From an uncultured Woeseiaceae bacterium (GTDB lineage: Bacteria > Pseudomonadota > Gammaproteobacteria > Steroidobacterales > Woeseiaceae), in assembly GCA_945787845.1 (NCBI GenBank), contig CALZJH010000001.1, positions 124,001-188,000 of the forward strand: a stretch of 64,000 nucleotides of DNA. The letters are read 5' to 3'. The position numbers were made by a program, and so were the translations under genes. The notes beneath the pieces were generated by a model that had not been told where the DNA came from, searched no databases, and saw only the letters and a list, made by a program, of their open reading frames with translations. Positions 42,236 through 50,735 of the stretch are shown here, one piece after another (position 1 is the first letter of the stretch; every line of letters starts with the position of its first letter).

Positions 42236-43287
42236 GAGGCTTCCTTTTTCAGCAGGCCGGCGATCATGTCGCCCAGTGCCACGCCATTCGACAGGGCATT
42301 CACGGCGGGCAGGTCACAGCGTTCATTGATCTGCTGGACACCGACGGCGTTGTCGGTCGCCGGACCGGTGACCAGGGCCGGTTCGATCGAAAATTCCTTG
42401 CGCAGCAGTTCCGCGCCGCCCCAGGCGGACACGGGATCGTTTGCGCAGAGCACCACGGTTGTCAGCGCTTCACGGATAGTGGCATCGGAGAGTATGGCGC
42501 CGACACCGTATGCCCCGAGCAGGCCATCGCCGAGTTCGAGGACGATGACGTCCGGGCGGTTCTTTGCCAGTCCCGAAAGCAGGGCGCGCGTCAGCTCGGG
42601 ACCGTTGGCTTCCGTGGTGGTCACGATGCCAAAGTCGGAGAAGATCATGGTCTCGCCCGCGCCCGCGTCTTCCATGGCCAGCACGTCACGTCGCAGGGAT
42701 ACGCCTGTCGCCTTGCAGGCAGACACGTTGAGGCCGAGGTGCCGCAGCCGTCCGACGATCGCGCAGGCAGCGGCGGTCTTGCCGGAGTCCATGCAGGTAC
42801 CCGCGAGTGCCACCACCGGTACGCCGTTCGTTGCCAGTTCCGTGTCTTCGCCGAGCGAATTTGCCCCGGCCCGTGCCGGTACGCCGATACGTTCGCCGAG
42901 ATAGGGAAAGCTCAGCACGGTGCCGAGCACTTCACAGTCGAACGGCGGGCCGACATCGGGATTGGCGGAATCGCAGATCCCTAGAACGCCGCCGATATTG
43001 AGAATCTGAATAATGTCGCCGGGCTTGAGCGATTTCGGCAGGTGTCCCGAATAGCCGCGCAAGGCCTTGCGGTGGCCCAGCGCGCCGACGATGACGTCGC
43101 CCTGGTTGACCGTTGCCATGCGACCGGACGTGAGTTCCAGCTGGTTGTAGCGCGATTTGTTGTTCAGGATGCGCGCGGCGACGAGGATGCCTTCCTCACA
43201 CGGAATATCCTTCGACAGGCGCAGTTCCGACGCAAGGTCATTGTGCTGGGCGACGGACGCGATCTTGTCGACGACGACGCTTTTCAT
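42232..43287 (-). CDS. DUF1611 protein in the arginine operon, candidate N-acylglutamate synthase
   Basis: A 351-residue DUF1611 protein, paralogous to the DgcN-like protein at 10-11 kb but with a canonical Walker A, 'VALAGTCMDSGKTAAACAI'. It lacks a signal peptide. Other conserved-looking blocks are 'KATGVSLRRDVLAMEDAGAGE' (in part) and 'VIVLELGDGLLGAYGV'. It overlaps argG and argC by 4 bp each. The operon lacks argA, argJ and argE, and DUF1611/DgcN is a known glutamate N-acyltransferase family, so the missing first step (N-acetyl- or N-succinyl-glutamate synthesis) is the obvious guess. An alternative is an ATP-dependent deacylation or regulatory role. The ATG at 43287 is supported by the ATGA overlap. 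Confidence 0.8.
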   Translation of the reverse strand: MKSVVVDKIASVAQHNDLASELRLSKDIPCEEGILVAARILNNKSRYNQLELTSGRMATVNQGDVIVGALGHRKALRGYSGHLPKSLKPGDIIQILNIGGVLGICDSANPDVGPPFDCEVLGTVLSFPYLGERIGVPARAGANSLGEDTELATNGVPVVALAGTCMDSGKTAAACAIVGRLRHLGLNVSACKATGVSLRRDVLAMEDAGAGETMIFSDFGIVTTTEANGPELTRALLSGLAKNRPDVIVLELGDGLLGAYGVGAILSDATIREALTTVVLCANDPVSAWGGAELLRKEFSIEPALVTGPATDNAVGVQQINERCDLPAVNALSNGVALGDMIAGLLKKEAS

Positions 43288-44504
43288 GACAGGCCCTGGT
43301 CTCCCGCTGCGCGGGTTTGCAGTGAACCTGGCAGCGACAAAATACGCGCGTAGCCGAGTGCGTCGGAGGGCGTCCATTCGCCCGCCGACTCGCCGTAGAC
43401 GCCCTTGGTGGCCGCCAGCAGGGAGTGATCGGACTCGACCCCGTCGATGAACAGCTGCCCCGGCCGCAGGGTGAACCTGACCGTGCCGCTCACACGCCGC
43501 TGCGAGGAGACCAGCAGCGCTTCGATATCATCGCACGCGAGATCCAGCTGCTTGCCCTCATGCACGAGATCGCCGTACACGGCGGCCACGCTGTCCTTGA
43601 TGCGCATCTGCTGGGCGCTCAATACCAGCTTCTCCAGTTCGCGATGCGCGGTGATCAGGCTAATTGCGGCGGGCGCTTCGAACGCGACCCGGCCCTTGGT
43701 ACCGAGCACCGTGTCGCCGAGATGAATGCCGCGCCCGATGCCATAGCTCCCGGCCAGCTTCTCAAGGGTTTCGATGAGCTTGACGGGCGGCAGCGCCTTG
43801 CCGTCGAGCGCCGCGGGAATGCCCTTGCTGAAGCGCAGCGTGTGCGTCGACGGTTCCTGCGGTTCGGCAAAGGCATTGGCCGACAGGACCCAGGCCGATT
43901 CGGGGATGGAGTTTTCGGAGGTCAGCGTCTCCTGGCCACCGATCGTAATGCCCCAGAGTCCGCGGTTGATCGAGTACGCCGAGCCCTGTGCCGGCAGCGG
44001 CATGTCGTGCTGCTCGAGATAGGCCAGCTGCTCGTCGCGAACCCAGCTGTTGTCGCGTACCGGGGCGAGGACTTCCAGCCCCGGATTCAAGGTGCGCAGC
44101 GCAACCTCGAAGCGCACCTGGTCGTTCCCGGCGGCCGTACAGCCGTGGGCAACGGTTGTTGCCCCTCGTTCCTTCGCCAGCCGGGCGAGTTTTTCTGCCT
44201 GCAGGCCGCGCTCGGCACCGACGCACAGCGGGTAGGCGTTGCCACGAAGGACATTGCCGGCGATGAGATGTCGAATGACCGTTTCGAAAAACTCCTGCTT
44301 GGCATCAATCAGCAGATGCTCGACCGCGCCCAGCGCGAGTGCGCGTTTCTCGAGCGCAATCGCTGCTTCCTTGTCGATGCCGCCGGTGTCGACGCAGGCG
44401 GTGATGACCTCGCGGTTGTAATTTTCCTTGAGCCACGGCACGCAAAAGGAGGTATCGAGGCCGCCCGAGAAGGCGAGGATGATGGGGGACTGGTCGTTGG
44501 TCAC
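43284..44504 (-). CDS. argG: Argininosuccinate synthase
   Basis: A 406-residue ATP-dependent ligase joining citrulline and aspartate. The N-type ATP pyrophosphatase loop is 'ILAFSGGLDTSFCVPWL'. 'AHGCTAAGNDQVRFEVAL', 'PAQGSAYSINRGLWGITIGG' (in blocks) and 'IGRGIHLGDTVLGTKGRVAFEAPAA' (in blocks) are typical. It belongs to the type seen in xanthomonads and Bacteroidetes rather than E. coli. It is the second gene of the operon, 14 bp after argR. Confidence 0.95.
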   Translation of the reverse strand: MTNDQSPIILAFSGGLDTSFCVPWLKENYNREVITACVDTGGIDKEAAIALEKRALALGAVEHLLIDAKQEFFETVIRHLIAGNVLRGNAYPLCVGAERGLQAEKLARLAKERGATTVAHGCTAAGNDQVRFEVALRTLNPGLEVLAPVRDNSWVRDEQLAYLEQHDMPLPAQGSAYSINRGLWGITIGGQETLTSENSIPESAWVLSANAFAEPQEPSTHTLRFSKGIPAALDGKALPPVKLIETLEKLAGSYGIGRGIHLGDTVLGTKGRVAFEAPAAISLITAHRELEKLVLSAQQMRIKDSVAAVYGDLVHEGKQLDLACDDIEALLVSSQRRVSGTVRFTLRPGQLFIDGVESDHSLLAATKGVYGESAGEWTPSDALGYARILSLPGSLQTRAAGDQGLS

Positions 44505-44518
44505 TGGTTTCTCCGGGA

Positions 44519-44971
44519 TCAGGAACGAGCGGCGCGCTCGATCCGTGTCATCAGGTTCTTTTGGGCCGCGGCGGAGTCCGTCGCGATGAATACGGTGTCG
44601 TCACCGGCAATCGTGCCGGCGATGCCCGGCCAGGCGCAGCGATCGAGGGCAAGGCCGACGCGCTGCGCGGCGCCGACGGCCGTGTGCAGGACCAGCAGGT
44701 GCGGCCCGGCCGGTGTCGTCGTCCGCAACAGGTCTGCGACACTCGAGACGTGATCGTCCCTGGCCTCGCCGGTTGTCGGCAATTCGTAGCCTTGCGCGGT
44801 CTTTATCGCGCCGATTTCCCGGAGGTCACGGCTGACGCTCGATTGCGTCGCCACGAATCCCCGGCCCTGCAGCGCGCTGACCAGCGAGGCCTGCGTTGCG
44901 GCAGGCCCCTGGCTGAGCAGTTCGCGGATTGCTGAGCGCCGCTGGATTTGATCTTCCGTCGTTGGAGGCAT
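44519..44971 (-). CDS. argR: Arginine repressor
   Basis: A 150-residue ArgR/AhrC protein. The N-terminal winged helix spans ~10-75 ('QRRSAIRELLSQGPAATQASLVSALQGRGFVATQSSVSRDLREIGAIK' as consecutive blocks). The C-terminal hexamerisation/arginine-binding domain has 'LLVLHTAVGAAQRVGLALD' and 'GTIAGDDTVFIATDSAAA' with the conserved Asp pair. It is the first gene of the arginine operon, so feedback is direct. The tandem ATGCGCAT palindromes upstream are its likely operator. Confidence 0.94.
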   Translation of the reverse strand: MPPTTEDQIQRRSAIRELLSQGPAATQASLVSALQGRGFVATQSSVSRDLREIGAIKTAQGYELPTTGEARDDHVSSVADLLRTTTPAGPHLLVLHTAVGAAQRVGLALDRCAWPGIAGTIAGDDTVFIATDSAAAQKNLMTRIERAARS

Positions 44972-44998
44972 GATCTTGTCATCGGGAAATGAATAAAT

Positions 44999-45026
44999 AT
45001 GCGCATATTAGATTACTAATGCGCAT
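44999..45026. promoter_or_regulatory. Putative ArgR operator (two ATGCGCAT palindromes)
   Basis: Two perfect ATGCGCAT palindromes have centres exactly 20 bp apart in an AT-rich segment 28-55 bp upstream of argR; TTAG and CTAAT flanks extend the symmetry. A TGAAT half-site precedes the first copy. Paired boxes about two helical turns apart are what hexameric ArgR binds, although the sequence departs from the enteric ARG box. Confidence 0.55.
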
Positions 45027-45033
45027 AAATTGC

Positions 45034-45056
45034 AAGCCCAACGCGGGCTTATTTTT
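45034..45056 (+). terminator. Terminator-like hairpin in the argR-esterase spacer
   Basis: AAGCCC/GGGCTT (6-bp stem, AACGC loop) is followed by ATTTTT on the plus strand. It lies upstream of the likely esterase -10 box (TACACT, 45070-45075), so it may insulate the divergent promoters from each other or attenuate a longer transcript. Confidence 0.45.
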
Positions 45057-45104
45057 GCCCTGAATGGGTTACACTGCGCCGCTTCCGACTATTGGAGCTC
45101 ATCG

Positions 45105-45764
45105 GTGGCCTTACCTGAATGCGTAGAAGTGACTACGGGCGACAACCCGGTTGGCAGCGTGATCTGGCTGCACGGGCTGGGTGCCGATGGCCATGATTTT
45201 GAGCCAATCGTGCCCGAACTGCAGCTGCCGGCCGACCTGCCATTGCGATTCATCTTCCCGCACGCACCTGCGCGGCCCGTGACGATCAACGGCGGCATGG
45301 TCATGCGTGCCTGGTACGACATCGTCAGTTTCGATACCGAAGGACGCGCGGATGCCGCCGGCGTTCATGAGAGCACGGCGATCCTCGAAGAGCTGATCGC
45401 ACGCGAGAAGTCGCGCGGCATCGATGCCGACAAGATCGTCATTGCGGGATTCTCTATGGGTGGAGCAATCGCGATCAATACGGCACTCCATACGAAAGAA
45501 AAGCTTGCGGGCATGATGGCGCTCTCGACCTACCTGCCGCTGCCGGGTGAGATCGACGCTGCCAACGGTCATCGTGATATCCCGGTCTTCATGGCGCACG
45601 GCAGCTTCGACCCGATGCTGCCCATGCAGTGGGGCCAGGTCTCGGCCGAGAAACTCAAGGAAGCCGGGTTCGGGATAGAGTGGCACGACTACCCGATGGC
45701 GCACGCCGTGTGCCCTGAGGAAATTCAGGATATCCGGGAGTGGCTGCTGAAGGTCTATCGCTGA
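45105..45764 (+). CDS. Carboxylesterase/phospholipase-type alpha/beta hydrolase
   Basis: A cytoplasmic hydrolase of 219 residues, the normal length of the EstB/YpfH-like Abhydrolase_2 group. 'VIWLHGLGADGHDFEPIVPEL' (in two blocks) starts the fold, the nucleophile elbow is 'IAGFSMGGAIA', the acid lies in 'AHGSFDPMLPM', and the His in 'DYPMAHAVCPEE'. The GTG at 45105 has GGAG 7 nt upstream and starts at the usual place; the longer frame to 45030 is unlikely. Confidence 0.9.
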   Translation: MALPECVEVTTGDNPVGSVIWLHGLGADGHDFEPIVPELQLPADLPLRFIFPHAPARPVTINGGMVMRAWYDIVSFDTEGRADAAGVHESTAILEELIAREKSRGIDADKIVIAGFSMGGAIAINTALHTKEKLAGMMALSTYLPLPGEIDAANGHRDIPVFMAHGSFDPMLPMQWGQVSAEKLKEAGFGIEWHDYPMAHAVCPEEIQDIREWLLKVYR

Positions 45765-45785
45765 CCCGACGACAGGCAGCTCGAT

Positions 45786-47127
45786 TCAAAAGGTAAGGCT
45801 GAACGTCGCGCCGCCCATGTCGTTGTTGCCAACCCGGATGAAGCCCCCGTGCGCGATCATGACCTGGCGCGCCAGCGCGAGGCCCACGCCTGAGCCGGAA
45901 TCCTTCGTCGTGTAGAACGGCACGAAAATCCTGTTGGCAAGGTTCGCGGGCACACCGTCGCCGTTGTCGGAGACCTCGATCACGACATTGTGGCGGCGGT
46001 TGAGCCGCCCCCTGACTTTCACGGTCGCACCGTCGACCGCTGCCGTCGCCTGCCAGGCATTGCGCAGCAGATTGATGAGCACCGGCTCCAGCAAATCCCG
46101 GTCCGCATAAACATCGAGTTCGCTGGGGCTGACATCGACCAGGAACGCGACGTCGTCGCGGGGACATTCCGCCCTTGCCAGCCGGATGACGGCCTCGAAC
46201 AGCTCGGCGAGGTGAATGCGCTTTTTCTCGGGGGGTGCCAGGCGCGTTACCTGGCGGTAGCTGTCGACAAACTGCATGAGACTGTCGGAGCGCCGCGCAA
46301 CCGTGCCGATCGCATCCTGGAGGTCTTCGAGGTCATCGTCGACATTTTCCCTGTCGCGGACTTTCCCGACGACGTCGCCGACCACATCGGCCGCGGTCTT
46401 CGCCAGCGAGGTCACCGGCGTGATCGAGTTCATGATTTCATGGGTGAGCACGCGCACCAGGTCCTCCCAGGCTTCCGCCTGGGTCGCGTCCAGTTCGGAC
46501 TGGATGTCCTGCAGCGAAATCAAACGCTCCCTCTCGCCCGCAACCACCAGCTCCGTGGTCGCGAGTGTCAGCTTGTATTCGATGCCCTCGACCGTAAATG
46601 TGACCAGCTGGCGGACACCCGGAACCGCGGTGGCCACCGCTTCTGCGAAGCTGAAACCGAAGCGTCGCAGGTCGCTCAGGTGGGTAACGTGCTCCGCCCC
46701 GAACAGGCGTCGTGCGGCGTTGTTACGCAGCGTAACGGACTCGTCGGAATGCAGCGTCAGCAACGGTACCGGGATGTGGTCGATCAACGCAGTCGCGCGC
46801 CGCAGGGCCGCTTCCTGCTCGCTGCCGCGTTCACGCATGCGCGCGAGGATATCGGTAAAGGCCTCGCCGAGCGGCTGGAATCCTGAGCCATCGCGGCTGA
46901 AATCAAACCGCTGCGAGTAGTCCGCGTAGCGCGCTGCATCGAGAAAGCGCGCCACCTCGCGGTTGGTGCGACTTATAAACCGCCATAGTTCCGCGACAAG
47001 CGCGCCCAGCACCGCAGCCGCGATCCCCATTGAGATGTGGTAGCCGGGAATGAGTAACAGCCAGACCACGAGTGCCATTGCCGCACCCGTGAAGACCAGG
47101 CGGACGATGAGCGCGACAACGAAGCGC

Positions 47128-47138
<11 letters not shown>
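45786..47138 (-). CDS. NtrY-like sensor histidine kinase
   Basis: A 450-residue membrane kinase. Two hydrophobic helices at about 5-50 are followed by a HAMP-like stretch and a PAS-like domain (~110-220). HisKA shows the phospho-acceptor in 'RVLTHEIMNSITPVTSLAKT', and HATPase_c has 'LLRNAWQATAAV', 'VSDNGDGVP' and 'DSGSGVGLALARQVM'. The gene overlaps the response-regulator gene by 11 bp. The pair is divergent from the efflux operon and should sense envelope stress or an efflux substrate; the signal is unknown. Confidence 0.92.
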
Positions 47139-48510
<1,372 letters not shown>

Positions 48511-48546
48511 GACGCCCCGCCCGAAGTGTTCGAAATCGTACACTGA

Positions 48547-48564
48547 CTGTCCGCATGCGTACAG
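48547..48564. promoter_or_regulatory. Putative enhancer site for the NtrC-type regulator
   Basis: CTGTCCGCATGCGTACAG is an 18-bp palindrome with one mismatched pair. It lies about 55-70 bp upstream of the sigma-54 promoter and just before the regulator gene, a typical upstream activator position. A direct CGTACA repeat spaced 21 bp overlaps it. Confidence 0.6.
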
Positions 48565-48615
48565 TTCTGCGCCTCCCACGCGAACACGTTCTCGTAAAAA
48601 CAATGACTTATGGGT

Positions 48616-48631
48616 TGGCACGCTCCTTGCT
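48616..48631 (+). promoter_or_regulatory. Sigma-54 (RpoN) promoter of the efflux operon
   Basis: TGGCACGCTCCTTGCT matches the -24/-12 consensus TGGCACG-N4-TTGCW at every defined position. It directs transcription from about 48641 into the efflux adaptor gene. Confidence 0.92.
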
Positions 48632-48650
48632 ATCTATACAGGTAGTCGCA

Positions 48651-49997
48651 ATGAGCGGGCGAGGACGAAACGACATCGTGGACAAGATCAGGAAACTTCG
48701 AGAAGCCAGGGAGCCGGCCGGTCTCGGCGTGTCGGGACAGGCAATGGACCGTCGGGTTGAGAAAAAGGCGCCCTACGGTCGCTACGCTGCTTACGCTGCC
48801 GGTGGGCTAGCCGTCCTGGCCTTTGCATGGTGGTTCGCGGACACGCTCATGGGCGGTCGCAGCCTGAGCGTGAATGCCGAGCGCATCACGGTGTCGCCGG
48901 TGACCGTCGGCACCTACGAGGACTTTATTCCTCTGCGCGGCCGGCTGGTGCCTCGCAGCACCGTGTTCCTCGATGCGATCGAAGGTGGTCGTGTCGAGGA
49001 GACCCTCGTCGAGGACGGCGCGATGGTCGAGGCCGGCGACCTGATTGCCGTCCTGTCGAACACGAACCTGCAGCTGGAGGTTCTGGGGCGCGAGGCGGCC
49101 GTGACGGAGCAGCTCAACAATATGCGCACGATCGAGCTGCAGCTGGAGCAAAATCGTCTCGCCCACAAACGCAACCTCATCGAAATCGACTACGAGATCA
49201 CGCGGCTGACCCGTGAGATCAGTCGCCAGCGGGAGCTGATCTCCAAGAACCTCGTCTCACAATCAACGATCGACGAGCTCGACGACGAGCTCACCTATTA
49301 CAAGAACCGCCGTGAGGTGACGCTCGAAAGCCAGGTAACCGATGCGCGCATGCAGGAGCAGCAGCTCATCCAGCTACGCGACGCCGGGGAGCAGCTGAAG
49401 GCGGGTCTCGGCTTCGCCCGCAAGAACCTCGACGATCTCAGCGTGCGTGCGCCGGTGGCCGGCAAACTGTCCGGATTCAACATCGAAGTCGGCCAGTCGA
49501 TCACGCGCGGCGGCCGGCTTGGCCAGATTGACGATCCGGAAACGTACAAGCTCAATGTCGAGATCAGTGAGTACTACCTGAGTCGCGTCGACCTGCAACA
49601 GGTAGCGCTCGCCGAGCACAACGGTAAAGATCTCGGCCTGCGGATCTCGAAGATTTACCCGGACGTTAACGAAGGGCAGTTCAAGGTCGACATGCTGTTT
49701 GACGAAGACCCCGTGGGTCTGCGCCGCGGCCAAACCCTGCAGGTTCGCCTGACGCTCGGTGACGACACCGACGCCGTTCTCATACCGAATGGCTCGTTCT
49801 ACCAGGACACGGGCGGAAGCTGGATCTTTGTCGTTTCACCCGGCGGCGGCGAAGCGATCAAACGCACCCTTAGCCTTGGGCGTCGCAACGAAAGTTTCAT
49901 CGAAGTACTCGATGGGCTGGAGCCGGGCGAACAGGTCATTACCTCACCCTACACGAGCTTCATCGGCATGGATCGGTTGAACCTCGACGACGAATAG
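48651..49997 (+). CDS. HlyD/MacA-type efflux periplasmic adaptor
   Basis: A 448-residue membrane-fusion protein. A basic N-terminal stretch precedes one membrane helix (~45-65). Then come a barrel-sandwich/lipoyl half ('GGRVEETLVEDGAMVEAGDLIAVLSN' in blocks), a coiled coil (~135-250, 'EITRLTREISRQRELISKNL'), the second half ('VRAPVAGKLSGFNIEVGQSI') and a membrane-proximal domain ending 'LEPGEQVITSPYTSF'. It is the first gene of a MacAB-like exporter. The ATG at 48651 would leave only a ~10-nt leader from the sigma-54 promoter; the ATG at 48744 ('MDRRVEKKA') is a realistic alternative start. Confidence 0.88.
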   Translation: MSGRGRNDIVDKIRKLREAREPAGLGVSGQAMDRRVEKKAPYGRYAAYAAGGLAVLAFAWWFADTLMGGRSLSVNAERITVSPVTVGTYEDFIPLRGRLVPRSTVFLDAIEGGRVEETLVEDGAMVEAGDLIAVLSNTNLQLEVLGREAAVTEQLNNMRTIELQLEQNRLAHKRNLIEIDYEITRLTREISRQRELISKNLVSQSTIDELDDELTYYKNRREVTLESQVTDARMQEQQLIQLRDAGEQLKAGLGFARKNLDDLSVRAPVAGKLSGFNIEVGQSITRGGRLGQIDDPETYKLNVEISEYYLSRVDLQQVALAEHNGKDLGLRISKIYPDVNEGQFKVDMLFDEDPVGLRRGQTLQVRLTLGDDTDAVLIPNGSFYQDTGGSWIFVVSPGGGEAIKRTLSLGRRNESFIEVLDGLEPGEQVITSPYTSFIGMDRLNLDDE

Positions 49998-50022
49998 AAA
50001 CAACAACCTCAGGAAATCAGAC

Positions 50023-50703
50023 ATGCTGAAACTGCATAACTTATACAAGGTCTACCACACCGACGAAGTTGAAACCGTGGCGCTGAACGGCGTCAACCTG
50101 GAAATCGAGCAGGGTGATTTCGTGGCCATCATGGGTCCATCCGGCTGCGGCAAATCGACGCTGCTCAATGTGGTCGGCATGCTGGACAACCCGTCCGATG
50201 GCGAGTACTTCTTCTTCGATGAAGATGTTGCGCCGTACTCGGAGTCGCAGCGCAGCGAGATCAGGAAGCAGAACATCGGCTTTATCTTCCAGAGCTTTAA
50301 CCTGATCGACGAGCTCAACGTCGCCGAGAACATCGAGCTGGCGCTTCTGTATCACAACATGCCTGCCGCCGAGCGCAAGCGACGCGTGACGGAAGTCATG
50401 GATCGGATGGGTATTGCGCACCGCGCCAGCCATATGCCGGGACAGCTGTCCGGCGGTCAGCAGCAGCGTGTCGCGGTCGCGCGTGCCGTGGTCGGCGACC
50501 AGCCACTGATTCTCGCGGACGAGCCGACGGGCAACCTCGATTCGGTACACGGCCAGGAAGTCATGGAGCTGCTCCGCTCGCTGAACAAGGAGGGCACCAC
50601 GATCGTAATGGTGACGCACTCGCCGTCGCATGCCGACTATGCACACCGCATCGTCAATCTGTTTGACGGACACATCGTTACTGAGAACACGCGCGCGGCC
50701 TGA
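50023..50703 (+). CDS. MacB/LolD-type ABC transporter ATP-binding protein
   Basis: A 226-residue ATPase with Walker A '[12 protein letters not shown]', Q-loop 'FIFQSFNLI', signature '[14 protein letters not shown]', Walker B '[13 protein letters not shown]' and switch His in 'VMVTHSPSH'. It belongs to the class that works as a mechanotransmission pump without moving substrate through the membrane. It lies between adaptor and permease genes with short spacers (25 and 32 bp). It is presumably under the sigma-54 promoter. Confidence 0.93.
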   Translation: MLKLHNLYKVYHTDEVETVALNGVNLEIEQGDFVAIMGPSGCGKSTLLNVVGMLDNPSDGEYFFFDEDVAPYSESQRSEIRKQNIGFIFQSFNLIDELNVAENIELALLYHNMPAAERKRRVTEVMDRMGIAHRASHMPGQLSGGQQQRVAVARAVVGDQPLILADEPTGNLDSVHGQEVMELLRSLNKEGTTIVMVTHSPSHADYAHRIVNLFDGHIVTENTRAA

Positions 50704-50735
50704 GCCGCGCTGCAAGCATTCCAACGGGGAATACC

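Noticed and set aside
40023..42904. Very long plus-strand frames antisense to argD, argC and the DUF1611 gene
   Set aside because: All three minus-strand genes are certain by motif and overlap; the antisense products show no family and are Arg/Ala-rich.
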